Part shown: positions 9,330-19,295 of the stretch, in pieces
How positions within the stretch are numbered: the first letter of the stretch is position 1
How the letters are laid out: each line of letters begins with the position of its first letter
Assembly: GCF_000764655.1 (NCBI RefSeq)
Contig: NZ_JRGL01000087.1
Coordinates: 60,536 to 124,535 of the forward strand
Length of the DNA stretch: 64,000 nucleotides
DNA from: Aeromonas aquatica
Lineage (GTDB): Bacteria; Pseudomonadota; Gammaproteobacteria; Enterobacterales; Aeromonadaceae
Reading direction: 5' to 3'
The notes under the pieces: generated by a model
What the model was told of the DNA's origin: nothing
Databases searched by the model: none
The model's input: only the letters and a program-made list of their open reading frames with translations
Position numbers and translations under genes: made by a program

Positions 9330-12300
9330 ATGAACAACATGATTGCGTTGCTCCAGCAGATGGAGCGCCAGGGAGTCAAGCTGGCCCTGAACGACAAGGG
9401 TCAGCTCATCTCCCAGTCGAGCAAGGAGGCGGTGACCCCCGCCATCGGCACCCTCATCAAGGCGCACAAGGATGAACTGGTGCGCTGCCTCGGCGCTCGC
9501 GCCGCCTTCGAGGCCCCCATCCTTGCCCAGGGTGCCCTGCAGGGGCCGCTCTCCTCCTCCCAGAGCGGGCTCTGGTTTATCGAGCAGTACGAGGAGGCCT
9601 CCCACCTCTACAACATGCCGGTCTATTTTCGGGTCAGGGGCGAGCTGGACACGGCCGCGCTGGAATTTGCCTTCGATCACCTGTTCGCCCGCCACCCCAG
9701 CATGCGCACCCGTTTCGTCAAGGACGAGGCGGGCAGGGGGGCCCAGGAGATCCTGCCCCATGTTCACTTCAAGCTGCAGATAGAGGATGTGAGTGCCGCG
9801 TCCAATGCCGAGCGCGAAGCCTACGTGGCCAGGCGGGTGCGCGAAGAGATAGGCCGCCCCTTCTCCCTGACCAAAGGGGACTTGAGCCGGGTGCACCTTA
9901 TCCGGATCGGCCGCCATGAGCATGTGCTGCTCATCACCCAGCACCACATCATCTCCGATGGCTGGTCGGTCAAGAACATGTTCGCGGACTTGAAGCGTGC
10001 CTTCCTGGCCCATCAGAACCGCGCGCCCTTGAGCGTGGCCGAGCTGCCGCTCAACTACCTCGACTACGCCCACTGGTTCAACTCCGCGCGCTTCCTCGAT
10101 TACCACGCCGAGTTCAAGCCGTTCTGGGTGGACCGCCTGGGCGGAAGCCCCGAGGTGCACGGCCTGCCGCTCGACAAACCGCGCCCGGCCCATCAGGCCA
10201 GCGGCGGTGAACTGGTATTCTCCACCATAGACAACGCCCTGTGGGACAGCTTCAAGCGGCTGTGCCAGCGTCACAGCACCTCCAACTTCATCGGCCTGCA
10301 CGCCCTGTTCGCCCTGCTGATGGTGCGCCAGAGCGGGGAGAAGGAGGTGGTCATCGGCACCCCGCTCGCCTATCGCGAGCGCCACGAGATAGAGTCCCTG
10401 GTGGGCTTCTTCGTCAATACCCTGGTGCTGCGCACCCGGCTGGAGGGGCGGCCGAGCTTCGTCGACTACCTGCAACAGTGCCGGGAGGAAGATCTCGCTG
10501 CCTTTGACCATCAACTCTATCGATTCGAGGCGCTGGCCGAGGCTATAGGAGCGGATCGCACTACCGCCATCAACCCCATCTTCCAGATCATGCTGGTGTA
10601 TCAGGCCAAGGTGGATTTCAACGATCTCATCCCCGGTTGCCAGCTGGTGGAGGAGACCTCCCCCGTGCTGCCCGCCAAGACCGACATCTCGGTCAAGGTG
10701 ACCGAGTTGATGGACTCGGTGCGGGTGGACTGGCTGTTTGCCACCGCCCTGTTCGAGCGTGAGACCATCCAGGCTTACGCCGATCGCCTGCTGCACCTGA
10801 TGCGCGCCGTGGTGGCCGCCCCCGAGACGGATATCTGGCAGCTGCCGCTGGAAGCGGGGATGGATGAGGCCGCGCTGGCCGCCGAGCTGGCCAGCCTGCC
10901 GAGCGACTACCCGAGCCGGGAGACCCTGCTCTGCCAGTTCGAACGCCAGGCGGCCACTCATCCTGCAGCCTTGGCGGTGACCGACGGCGAGGGTGCCCTG
11001 AGCTACGGCGAGCTGGAGGCGCGCGCCAACCGGCTGGCCCACTGGCTGCAATCCTGCGGCGTGAAGCCGGGCGCCGCCATCGGCATCCAGGCCAGACGGG
11101 ATGTGGCTTTCGTGGTCGCCCTGCTTGCCTGCTGGAAGGCGGGGGCGGCCTATGTGCCGCTCGATCCCGCCTATCCCGCCGAGCGGCTGGCCCATATCCT
11201 GAGCAACGCCGCCATCAAGCTAGTGCTGGGGGGCGCGCCGGACGCACGGCTCGCCGAGGCGCTGGTGGGCGCGACTGCTGAGTATCACGACCTGCACGGA
11301 CTTGCTCTGGATGAGATGCCGAGCAGCACTCCTGCCATCCCCCGGGACGCCGCCATGCTGGCCCAGATCATCTACACCTCCGGCAGCACCGGTCTGCCCA
11401 AGGGGGTCATGGTGGAGCAGGGCAGCCTGGTCAATCTGATGGCCGATCATGCAGAGCGTATCGAACTCGATCGGAGCGGCACCATGTTCAACTGCATGTC
11501 CCTGTCGTTCGATGCAGGCAACATGACGGCCTTGCTGCCGCTCTCTTGCGGCGCGGCTCTGCACTTCGGTGAGCCGGGGGAGGGGGTGATCGCCGCCGCC
11601 ATGGCCAAGGGCGCCAGCCACATGATCTTGCCGACCGCCCTGCTGGCCAACCTGCTGCCGCCGGCGGATCTCGGATCCCTCAAGGCCATCGGCTTTGGCG
11701 GCGAAGCCTGTCCCAGCTCCCTGGTGGATCGTTGGGGCAACCGGGTCGCACTCTATAACATGTACGGCCCGACCGAGTGCACCGTCACCGCGCTCTGCGC
11801 GCGGCTCATGCCGGGTCAGCCCATCACCATAGGCCGGCCCATCAACAACCTGAAGGCGCTGATCCTGGACGAGGCGGGCAACCCCTGCCCGGTGGGTGTG
11901 CCGGGTGAGCTCTGCCTGGCCGGCCTCGGGCTGGCTCGTGGCTACCTCAACCTGCCGGAGCGCACCCAGGAGGCCTTCGTCGAGCTCAGGTTTGATGACA
12001 GCGGCGATGGCCGCACTTATCGCCTCTATCGCACCGGGGACAGGGCGTTGCGGCGTCGCGATGGCAACATCCAGTATCTGGGCCGGCTTGACGAGCAGAT
12101 CAAGCTGCGGGGCTATCGCATCGAGCCTGGCGAGATAGAGACCCAGATTGCCGCGCTCGAGCCGGCCATTCGCCAGATCAAGGTGGTGGTGCAAGAGGGC
12201 CGCCTGCTCGCTTACGCCAGCCTGCAAGCTGGCGCGACCGAGCCGGACGCCGAGGCCCTGCTGCAACGGGCCGGCGAACAGCTGCCCGAATACATGGTGC

Positions 12301-15300
12301 CGGTACGACTCTGTTGGCTGCCCGAGATGCCGCTCACCCCCAACGGCAAGCTGGACCTGCGCCGCCTGCCCGCCATCAGCTGGCAGGAGAGCAAGGCCGG
12401 GCCACAGAGCGAGCTGGAGCAAACCGTGCTCGCCATCTGGCAGGGGGTGCTGAAACAGCCCCTCGGGGTGGAGGATGACTTCTTCCGCCTAGGCGGCGAT
12501 TCCATCCTCAGCATCCAGCTCACCACCCGGCTGCGGGACGCCGGCCTGCACTGCAGCGTGAAAGACGTGTTCGAGGCCAAGACGGTGCGCCGTCTCTGCC
12601 GCCAGCTCGGTCAGCAGCAGGCCGTCAGCCACCAGACTGAGCAGGGGATCCTGGAAGGGGAATTCCCCCTGCACCCCATTCAGCACTGGTTCTTCGAGCA
12701 GGGCTTCGCCAAGCCCGGCCACTGGAATCAGGGGGTGATACTGCGCCTGCCCGCCGGCATCGACGACGCCGCCCTGAGCGGTTGGATGAGCGCCCTGCTC
12801 GGTCACCACGACGCCCTGCGCCTCGCGGTCACCCCGGCCGGTCAGCACTATCTGCCCGAACTGGCGCTGCCGTCTCTGCAAAGGCTGGACGCGGCCGGGC
12901 TGGACGAGGCCGAGTTGCAGGCCCGGCTGACCCAGTGGCAGGGGGAGCTTGCGCCCGAGCGCGGCCAGACCCTGGCCTGGGCCCGGCTGCGCAATCTCGC
13001 GAGCGAGGCGGATGCCGAGCCTGTGGAGGGGCTCTTTATCGCCTTCCACCATCTGGTCATCGATGCCGTCTCCTGGCGCATCCTGGCCGAGGATCTGGCC
13101 CGCCTCGCCGAGGGCCGACCCTTGCCGGGCAAGGGCAGCAGCTACCGCCAGTGGGGTGAGGGGCTTGCCGCTTATGCGGCCCGCGAAGCCGCGCAGCTCG
13201 CATTCTGGTTGGGGCAGGGGGAAGGCTGCGAGCAAGCCTTGCTGGAGGCGCAGCGCGCCCCCGATGGCCGCGCCGCCGCCAGCCTGTTGCGTCTGGATGA
13301 GCAGACCACGGCCCGCCTCATAGACCCGGCCAATCAGGCCCATCTCACTCAGGTGCCGGATCTGCTGCTGGCGGCCCTGACCCGCACCCTGAGCGAGCTC
13401 GGTTACGGCGCCAAGCAGTGCGTGATGCTGGAAGGGCACGGCCGTGAAGCAATCGATGCTGAAGGCATTGATTCTGACACCAGAGCCCCGCAACTGGATG
13501 TGAGCCGCACCCTGGGCTGGTTCACCAGCACCTATCCGCTGGCGCTGGCCGATAGCGCGTCCTGGAGCGATCTCGTCTGTGACACCAAGGAGCGGCTGCG
13601 GGCCGTGCCGGACAAGGGGGTGGGCTTCAACGCCCTGCGCCTGCACCATCCCCGTGGTCAGGCGTTGCCTCACTCCAATATCGTTTTCAACTACCTGGGG
13701 GTCTCCCACAGGGGCACCCCGGCCCCCTGGCAGCCGCTGCCGGTGGCGCCGGGCCAACCCTCGGCACCACAGAACTTGCCGCGCGAGCTCATCAGCCTGC
13801 ACGGCGGCGTCTACGGCGGTTGCCTCACCCTGCGCCAGGTCGGCGCCCTCAACCAGCAGGCGAGCGACGCCCTGATGACGGCCCTCGCGGCCAACATAGA
13901 GGCCCTGGTGAACGCCTGCTGCGCGCAAGCCAAGCCGCGCCGCACCCCGAGCGACGTCCCGGGTCTGGCGCTCTCCCAGCCAGCCCTGGACAGGGTGCTG
14001 GACGAGGCACTGGCGGGCGGCGAGGTGGAGACCCTGCTGCCCATGACCTCATTGCAGCAGAGCATGCTCTATCACAGGGCATTGGCGCCCCGTGATACGG
14101 CCTATCACCTGCAGACCGAGATAAGCTATCGGCAAAACCTGGATGTGGCAGCCTATTGCGCTGCCTGGCAGGCCCAGCTCGCCCGCTGGCCCGTGCTCAG
14201 AGCCGCCCTGCTGATGGAGGAGGGGGTGGCGTTGCAGCGCATACTGCGCCACGCCGAGTTGCCGTTCCACCATGAGGACTTGTCCGGCGTGGCGGGGGCG
14301 GACGCCCGCATCGAGGCCTATCGTCAGCAGGATCTGGCCCATCCCATTGCGCTGGACAAGGCGCCGCTGCTGCGGATCGCCTGCTTCACACTGGCCCCCG
14401 ATCACCACAAGGTGATCCTGAGCGCTCATCACGCCGTGCTCGATGGCTGGAGCGGCCCCGTGCTGCTGGGCTCCCTGCATCGGCATTATCAGCAGTCAAT
14501 GACACAAGGGAAGGCGCCCGAGGTGACACCGGATACCGCCTGGCTCGCCTTCGGTCGCCATATCGCCAGCGAAACGGCCAGCAGCACCGCCTACTGGCAG
14601 GGACGTGCCGAGCTGCTGGCCAAGCCCAACGATCTCTCGTGCCTGTTCGGGGTGGCGCTGGAGCCACACCTGACCCAGCACAGACCAGAAGTCTGTGGCG
14701 AGACGCTGGCGCCGGCCCTGTCCGGGCAACTGGAGGCCCGGGCCCGGGCGCTCGGGGTGACCGCCGGTCTGCTGGCCCAATACGCCTGGCATCGGCTGCT
14801 CGCCCGCCAGTGCGGCGACGCGATAACCCTGGTGGGCAACGTGACCCCGGGCCGGGACTTCCCCATCGAGGGGATCACCCAGAGCGTCGGGCTCTACATC
14901 AACAGCCTGCCGCTCGCCCTGGATTGGCGAACAGAGGCGACCCTCGAGCAACATATCGCCTTGCTGCAGCGGGACTCGCTGGCGCTCAATCAGCACGGCA
15001 CCCAGTCCCTGGCAGCCCTGACCCGGGGTGGCCCGCGCCTGTTCCAGAGCCTGTTCGTGTTCGAGAACTACCCCATGCCGGCGCGGCCCGAGACGCCGGA
15101 GCCCCATCAGCTGATGCCGCAGTTTGGCGCCGTGGTGGAGAAGGTGGAGCTGCCCTTGTCGCTCGTGGTCAACGCCCGTGGCGGCCAGCTTAACCTGCGC
15201 CTCGAATACGACGGCGAGCTGATAGCGCGGGAAGGGGCACAGAGGGTATTGGCGCAGTGGCTGGCGGAGTTGGCGTGGCTGGCGCAGGCCCCCCTGACCG

Positions 15301-15626
15301 AGCCTGCCCGCCTGGTGGGGGTGGACAGGATCCAGGCCCCCGCGCCGGTTCAGATCCCAGCAGGACAGGAGGCGTGTCCCGTCCATACTGACGCCCGCCG
15401 CCTGTTGGCCCTGTGGCAGCAGCACTGTGGTGAAACCGCGCGCTGGCAGCAGCCGCTGGCAGCGCTCGGGGCAGACTCGGTGCAACAGCTCGCCCTGCTG
15501 GCGGCCCTCAATCAAGCGTTCGCCGGGGATCACCGCCCGCTGACGCTGCGGGATCTCAAGGTGCACGGGGCGCCTTGTGCCCTCTACCATCACTGGCTGG
15601 AACGGCTGCCCGAGGAGGTGCTATGA
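9330..15626 (+). CDS. amoG: NRPS AmoG: TubC-C-A-T-E-C-T
   Basis: A 2098-residue synthetase. Domains in order: a TubC-type N-terminal docking domain (1-55); condensation (about 70-500, HHIISDG at 205-211); adenylation (about 530-1000, [11 protein letters not shown] near 681, MYGPTECT, GRLDEQIKLRGYR); thiolation (Ser1058 in LGGDS); epimerisation (about 1100-1540, HHLVIDAVSWRIL at 1240); a second condensation domain (about 1560-1980, HHAVLDGWS at 1700); and a short terminal thiolation domain (Ser2050 in LGADS). The epimerisation domain predicts a D residue from the first module. The last thiolation domain has no adenylation domain in cis and no thioesterase follows, so AmoH probably loads it in trans. 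The docking domain suggests a defined upstream partner, probably AmoF. Confidence 0.92.
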   Translation: MNNMIALLQQMERQGVKLALNDKGQLISQSSKEAVTPAIGTLIKAHKDELVRCLGARAAFEAPILAQGALQGPLSSSQSGLWFIEQYEEASHLYNMPVYFRVRGELDTAALEFAFDHLFARHPSMRTRFVKDEAGRGAQEILPHVHFKLQIEDVSAASNAEREAYVARRVREEIGRPFSLTKGDLSRVHLIRIGRHEHVLLITQHHIISDGWSVKNMFADLKRAFLAHQNRAPLSVAELPLNYLDYAHWFNSARFLDYHAEFKPFWVDRLGGSPEVHGLPLDKPRPAHQASGGELVFSTIDNALWDSFKRLCQRHSTSNFIGLHALFALLMVRQSGEKEVVIGTPLAYRERHEIESLVGFFVNTLVLRTRLEGRPSFVDYLQQCREEDLAAFDHQLYRFEALAEAIGADRTTAINPIFQIMLVYQAKVDFNDLIPGCQLVEETSPVLPAKTDISVKVTELMDSVRVDWLFATALFERETIQAYADRLLHLMRAVVAAPETDIWQLPLEAGMDEAALAAELASLPSDYPSRETLLCQFERQAATHPAALAVTDGEGALSYGELEARANRLAHWLQSCGVKPGAAIGIQARRDVAFVVALLACWKAGAAYVPLDPAYPAERLAHILSNAAIKLVLGGAPDARLAEALVGATAEYHDLHGLALDEMPSSTPAIPRDAAMLAQIIYTSGSTGLPKGVMVEQGSLVNLMADHAERIELDRSGTMFNCMSLSFDAGNMTALLPLSCGAALHFGEPGEGVIAAAMAKGASHMILPTALLANLLPPADLGSLKAIGFGGEACPSSLVDRWGNRVALYNMYGPTECTVTALCARLMPGQPITIGRPINNLKALILDEAGNPCPVGVPGELCLAGLGLARGYLNLPERTQEAFVELRFDDSGDGRTYRLYRTGDRALRRRDGNIQYLGRLDEQIKLRGYRIEPGEIETQIAALEPAIRQIKVVVQEGRLLAYASLQAGATEPDAEALLQRAGEQLPEYMVPVRLCWLPEMPLTPNGKLDLRRLPAISWQESKAGPQSELEQTVLAIWQGVLKQPLGVEDDFFRLGGDSILSIQLTTRLRDAGLHCSVKDVFEAKTVRRLCRQLGQQQAVSHQTEQGILEGEFPLHPIQHWFFEQGFAKPGHWNQGVILRLPAGIDDAALSGWMSALLGHHDALRLAVTPAGQHYLPELALPSLQRLDAAGLDEAELQARLTQWQGELAPERGQTLAWARLRNLASEADAEPVEGLFIAFHHLVIDAVSWRILAEDLARLAEGRPLPGKGSSYRQWGEGLAAYAAREAAQLAFWLGQGEGCEQALLEAQRAPDGRAAASLLRLDEQTTARLIDPANQAHLTQVPDLLLAALTRTLSELGYGAKQCVMLEGHGREAIDAEGIDSDTRAPQLDVSRTLGWFTSTYPLALADSASWSDLVCDTKERLRAVPDKGVGFNALRLHHPRGQALPHSNIVFNYLGVSHRGTPAPWQPLPVAPGQPSAPQNLPRELISLHGGVYGGCLTLRQVGALNQQASDALMTALAANIEALVNACCAQAKPRRTPSDVPGLALSQPALDRVLDEALAGGEVETLLPMTSLQQSMLYHRALAPRDTAYHLQTEISYRQNLDVAAYCAAWQAQLARWPVLRAALLMEEGVALQRILRHAELPFHHEDLSGVAGADARIEAYRQQDLAHPIALDKAPLLRIACFTLAPDHHKVILSAHHAVLDGWSGPVLLGSLHRHYQQSMTQGKAPEVTPDTAWLAFGRHIASETASSTAYWQGRAELLAKPNDLSCLFGVALEPHLTQHRPEVCGETLAPALSGQLEARARALGVTAGLLAQYAWHRLLARQCGDAITLVGNVTPGRDFPIEGITQSVGLYINSLPLALDWRTEATLEQHIALLQRDSLALNQHGTQSLAALTRGGPRLFQSLFVFENYPMPARPETPEPHQLMPQFGAVVEKVELPLSLVVNARGGQLNLRLEYDGELIAREGAQRVLAQWLAELAWLAQAPLTEPARLVGVDRIQAPAPVQIPAGQEACPVHTDARRLLALWQQHCGETARWQQPLAALGADSVQQLALLAALNQAFAGDHRPLTLRDLKVHGAPCALYHHWLERLPEEVL

Positions 15627-17152
15627 CGGTGTTGACTCCTGATGCAGTAAAAGAGGCGGGGGTCACCCCGTCCCATTCCCCGCAGCGGGCGGGGCTGAGT
15701 GCCCGGCTGGCCGGGTTGCTCGGCGGCACGCCGCTGGCCCCCGCCATCGGCATGGAGGGTCATTGGCTCACCTACGCAGATCTGCAACGTCGGGTCGATC
15801 AGATCGCCGCTAGCCTGCAAGGGTTGGCGGTGGGGGAGCGGGTCGGTCTCTATCTGGATCGCACGCCGGATCTGGTGGCCAGCCTGCTCGCCTGTCTGCG
15901 CCTTGGGCTCTGCTTCGTGCCGCTCGAGCCGGATTTCCCGGTGGAGCGCCTGCAGGGCATCGCTCGTCAGGCGCGGCTGTCGGCGGTGATCTGCGACCGT
16001 GGGCAATCTGTGCCGGACTTTGGCTGCCCGCTGCGGGCCCTCGCCGAGCTGGCTGACTCCGGCCTTGTGCGAAGGGAGGCGGCTTCCTGTCCCCAGGTGG
16101 ACGATGCCCTGGCGGCCTACATGATGTTCACCTCGGGCTCCACCGGCGAGCCCAAGGGGGTGGTCATCAGTCGGCGCGCCCTGCTCTGCTTCCTCGACGG
16201 GATCCGCGAGCGGTTGGGTCTGACCCCGGCTTGCCACTGGCTCTTTATCACCACCCCGGCCTTCGACATCTCATTGCTGGAGATGCTGGGGCCGCTCTGG
16301 AGCGGTGGCCGCCTGACGGTGGCGGGCAATCGGCACAACAAGGATCCCCTGGGGATGCTGGCGCTGCTGGCGGCGGACGCCTCCATCAACTGGCTGCAGG
16401 CGACCCCGGCCTGTTGGCGCATGCTGCTCAAGGCGGGCTGGCAGGGATGCGAGCGCCTCACCGCCCTGTGCGGCGGCGAGGCGCTGGATCTGGGGCTCGC
16501 CGAGCAGCTGTGCGGCCGCACCCAGCGGCTGTGGAACTGTTACGGTCCGACCGAGGCCACCGTCTGGTCCCTGGTGAGCGAGGTGCGCATGCCGCCGGTC
16601 GGGGGGCGCATCACCGTTGGCCACAGCCTGCCGGGCTACCGGCACTGGGTGCTGGACGCCGAGGGGCTGCCGGTGGCAGAGGGGGAGGAGGGAGAGCTCT
16701 GCATCGAGAGCCCGGCCCTGTGCGAGGGTTACTGGCGCAAACCGGCCCTCACCGCGGCGGCCTTCCTGCGCCTCGGCACCCATCGCCTCTATCGCACCGG
16801 CGATCGGGTGCGCAGGCTCGGCAGCGACAGCTTCCTCTACCTGGGGCGGCGCGATGACCAGATAAAATTGCGCGGTTTTCGCATCGAGTTGGGGGAGGTG
16901 GAGGCCGGCCTTCGCGGCCAGCCCGGGGTGCAGGAGGCGGCGGTGCGGCTGGTCGGCGAGGGGGACGAGGCCATGCTGGTGGGCTATGTGGAGGCCAAGG
17001 CCGGGATAACCCTGAACCGGCTGGCCCTGCGCAAGGGCTTGCAGGCCAGCCTGCCTCACTACATGGTGCCGGCCCGCCTCATCCTGCTGGATGCCCTGCC
17101 CAAGACCGGCAGCGGGAAATTGGATAGAAAGGCGTTGCCACTGCCGGAGTGA
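15623..17152 (+). CDS. amoH: Stand-alone NRPS adenylation domain AmoH
   Basis: A 509-residue amino-acid-activating enzyme with FTSGSTGEPKG near residue 170, [31 protein letters not shown] and the C-terminal SGKLDRKAL. It ends right after that core, with no carrier domain of its own. The natural acceptor is the orphan thiolation domain at the end of AmoG, encoded immediately upstream; this is inferred. It may be the enzyme that accepts either Phe or Trp. The ATG at 15623 overlaps the amoG stop and has GAGGAGG seven to eight bases upstream. It is the last gene of the operon. Confidence 0.9.
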   Translation: MTVLTPDAVKEAGVTPSHSPQRAGLSARLAGLLGGTPLAPAIGMEGHWLTYADLQRRVDQIAASLQGLAVGERVGLYLDRTPDLVASLLACLRLGLCFVPLEPDFPVERLQGIARQARLSAVICDRGQSVPDFGCPLRALAELADSGLVRREAASCPQVDDALAAYMMFTSGSTGEPKGVVISRRALLCFLDGIRERLGLTPACHWLFITTPAFDISLLEMLGPLWSGGRLTVAGNRHNKDPLGMLALLAADASINWLQATPACWRMLLKAGWQGCERLTALCGGEALDLGLAEQLCGRTQRLWNCYGPTEATVWSLVSEVRMPPVGGRITVGHSLPGYRHWVLDAEGLPVAEGEEGELCIESPALCEGYWRKPALTAAAFLRLGTHRLYRTGDRVRRLGSDSFLYLGRRDDQIKLRGFRIELGEVEAGLRGQPGVQEAAVRLVGEGDEAMLVGYVEAKAGITLNRLALRKGLQASLPHYMVPARLILLDALPKTGSGKLDRKALPLPE

Positions 17153-17322
17153 GCCGTGGTGAAATAGTAAACTGCCAAGACTGGATTTAGTCGTCTATTT
17201 ATGCTTTTAAACTCAAGATAATTGGTGAGTTGTCGTCTTGGGGCTTGTCCCGCTCTCGACAGGCCGGATCCCGCCAAGGGGTCTTATCCCCGCTGGTAGG
17301 TACCTAGCCCCACCAGACAATC

Positions 17323-17349
17323 AAAAGCCCGCATGATGCGGGCTTTTTT
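17323..17349. terminator. Bidirectional terminator between amoH and the binding-protein gene
   Basis: AAAAGCCCGCAT pairs with ATGCGGGCTTTT around a two-base loop and ends in T on both strands. It can end the rightward amo operon and the leftward gene at 17367. Nothing else was recognised in 17153-17322. Confidence 0.88.
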
Positions 17350-17366
17350 ATTCCTGTGTGACGGTA

Positions 17367-18308
17367 TTAGCGGGTGATGGGGGCCGCATCCGGCTTGGCT
17401 AGCAGCTGCTCCACATCGTCGATCACCCGCAGGGCCGCCTGGGGGCCGCCGGTGGAGGTCCAGAGCGACCCGTCCACGGCGCCGAAGCGCTTGCCTTTGA
17501 TGGCGCTCAGTTGCTGGAAGGCCGGGGTCTGTTCGGCCTGCTGCATGGCATCTACCGCATCGCCGCTGGTGCTCAGGGTGCCGATCACCAGCCAGTCACC
17601 GTCCAGCAGGTTGAGGGACTCGAGACTCAGGGCCGGGGAGTGGGGGCTCTTGTCGCCGAGCTGGTGGGCCGGTCGGGCCAGGCCCATCTCCTGCACCACG
17701 CTGCTGGCGAAGGTGCCGCCGTGCATGTAGCTCGGCCCCTTGGGGTTCCAGCGCACTATGCTGATCTGCTCCCCCTGATGCTTGGCCAGTTGGGTGCGCG
17801 CCTCCTGCAGGCGGGCGTCATATTGGGCGAGGAAGGCCTTGCCCTCGGCCTCCTTGTTCATCACCAGGGCGCTGCGCTGGAACACCAGCTTCCAGGGCTC
17901 GCCCCAGTTGCCGGTGACCACGGTCGGCGCTATCTCTTTGAGCAGGGCCAGCAGCTCGGGCTTGGTCTGGCCGGTCAGGATGAGATCCGGCTCGAGATCG
18001 ATGAGTTTCTCCAGGTTCGGATTGTCCAGATCCCCGACCACGGCGATCTCCTTGCCCGCCTTGTCCAGCAGGTAGCGGGGCAGGGTGGCCTGGCCACGAC
18101 CGTTGACGGTGCCGACCGGCTGCACGCCCAGGGTCAGGGCGCTGTCCAGATCCAGCTCGCTCAGCACCACTATGCGCTTGGGAGCGTCGGGAACGGCTTG
18201 GGACTGGCCGTTGGCATCGAGGATCTGACGGGTGCCGGCCTGAGCCTGGAAGCCAACCAGGCTCGCCAGCATCAAGGCGGCGGCGGCCAGGGGGGAGGAG
18301 ATCTTCAT
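17367..18308 (-). CDS. Periplasmic ferric-siderophore-binding protein
   Basis: A class III periplasmic binding protein of 313 residues (FepB/FhuD/BtuF fold). It should deliver ferric catecholate to the FecCD-type permease encoded at 20.2-22.3 kb. A signal peptide is clear (MKISSPLAAAALMLASLVG, cleavage near AQA). The mature part shows PKRIVVL near residue 45, then the LIDLEPDLILTG segment typical of the family. The Met at 18308 was chosen because AAGGAT precedes it and it starts the signal peptide; upstream residues read as leader. The gene is separate from the transporter genes but shares the Fur-controlled region 18309-18503 with the divergent phosphopantetheinyl transferase gene. Confidence 0.88.
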   Translation of the reverse strand: MKISSPLAAAALMLASLVGFQAQAGTRQILDANGQSQAVPDAPKRIVVLSELDLDSALTLGVQPVGTVNGRGQATLPRYLLDKAGKEIAVVGDLDNPNLEKLIDLEPDLILTGQTKPELLALLKEIAPTVVTGNWGEPWKLVFQRSALVMNKEAEGKAFLAQYDARLQEARTQLAKHQGEQISIVRWNPKGPSYMHGGTFASSVVQEMGLARPAHQLGDKSPHSPALSLESLNLLDGDWLVIGTLSTSGDAVDAMQQAEQTPAFQQLSAIKGKRFGAVDGSLWTSTGGPQAALRVIDDVEQLLAKPDAAPITR

Positions 18309-18423
18309 GGTTACATCCTTATGGGTGAAATCGGCGGGCACCCTGGCGGCTCTGTCTATCGACCAGGGGGCACTCTCTTTGTTCGGCCCCAAATGGGCGG
18401 GAACATGCTACCACAGGAGCGAT

Positions 18424-18438
18424 TGAGAAACGTTGTCA
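18424..18438 (-). promoter_or_regulatory. Fur box between the binding-protein and PPTase genes
   Basis: TGAGAAA-C-GTTGTCA matches the 7-1-7 Fur consensus at 10 of 14 arm positions and is followed by ATTTG repeats typical of overlapping Fur sites. It lies between two divergent iron genes and could repress both. Confidence 0.7.
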
Positions 18439-18503
18439 TTTGTATTTGTGGCATGTTCCGGGTTGGCTTTGGTACCATCAGGAACCCATGCCAGGAGCCT
18501 TCC

Positions 18504-19235
18504 ATGCCCCCTTCCTCCCCCTCCGCCGACGGGCGCTTTATCCGTCACGCCGATGCCTTGTTCATGCCTTGTCTCGACAGTCTCCCCCTTCACAGGGTCT
18601 GTTTCGATCTAGCGGCCTTCAGGCCCGCTTGCTTTGCCGAGCAGGGGATACCCTTGCCGGCCGAGTTGCAGAGCGCCGTGGCCAAGCGACAGGGGGAGTT
18701 TCTGGCGGGGCGGCTGGCGGTGCGGCTGGCCCTGCGTCCTTATGGGCTGGGCGACGAGACGGTGGTCATAGGCCAGGATCGCGCGCCCTGTTGGCCCGCG
18801 GGGATGGAGGGCAGCATCAGCCACAGCCAGTTGCTGGGGCAGGGGATGGCGCTGTGCGCGGTGCGCCCCGGCAAGGCGGGGCTGGGGCTGGATCTGGAGG
18901 CCTGGCTCGATGAAAGCCAAACGGCGCAGCTCTGGCCCGGCATCCTCGATGGGGAGGAGTGGGGGCGACTGGCATCGGGGGCCGCCGCCGCCGATCTGAG
19001 CCTGGAGGAGGGGCTGACCCTGGTGTTTTCGGCCAAGGAGAGCCTGTTCAAGGGGCTCTACCCCAGGGTCGGGCGCTACTTCGACTTTCTCGATGCGAGC
19101 TGGTCGGCCATGGGGGCCCAGACCCTGAGGCTGAGTCTGAAGACGGCGCTTGCCCCGGACTTGCCCGCGGGCTGGCACTGCACCCTGCGCTGGCAGCGGC
19201 TGCCGGGGGGCCTGCTCACCCTGCTGGCGCTTTGA
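18504..19235 (+). CDS. entD: 4'-phosphopantetheinyl transferase (EntD family)
   Basis: Transfers phosphopantetheine from CoA to the carrier domains of AmoB, AmoF and AmoG, turning apo-proteins into active synthetases. The 243-residue protein has the EntD-type motifs: RPACFAEQGIPLP near residue 40, GMEGSISHS, the magnesium-binding LGLDLEAWL and FSAKESLFKGLYP. The ATG at 18504 has CAGGAG six bases upstream. The frame is open far upstream but only as antisense to the binding-protein gene. The same role is called amoD in some Aeromonas literature. It is probably Fur-regulated from 18424. Confidence 0.92.
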   Translation: MPPSSPSADGRFIRHADALFMPCLDSLPLHRVCFDLAAFRPACFAEQGIPLPAELQSAVAKRQGEFLAGRLAVRLALRPYGLGDETVVIGQDRAPCWPAGMEGSISHSQLLGQGMALCAVRPGKAGLGLDLEAWLDESQTAQLWPGILDGEEWGRLASGAAAADLSLEEGLTLVFSAKESLFKGLYPRVGRYFDFLDASWSAMGAQTLRLSLKTALAPDLPAGWHCTLRWQRLPGGLLTLLAL

Positions 19236-19256
19236 ATCCGTCAGGAGATCAGCCAA

Positions 19257-19286
19257 TAAAAAAACCGCCGGATGGGCGGTTTTTTA
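19257..19286. terminator. Bidirectional terminator
   Basis: AAAAACCGCC pairs with GGCGGTTTTT around a short loop (GGAT), with A/T tails on both sides. It separates the convergent PPTase and ABC ATPase genes. Confidence 0.88.
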
Positions 19287-19295
19287 TTGAAGGCA

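Noticed and set aside
9240..11195. 651-codon open frame antisense to amoG
   Set aside because: Same reason; low-complexity composition and no recognisable family.
15303..15626. Thioesterase at the end of AmoG
   Set aside because: The C-terminal 100 residues show a carrier serine (LGADS) but no GXSXG hydrolase motif.
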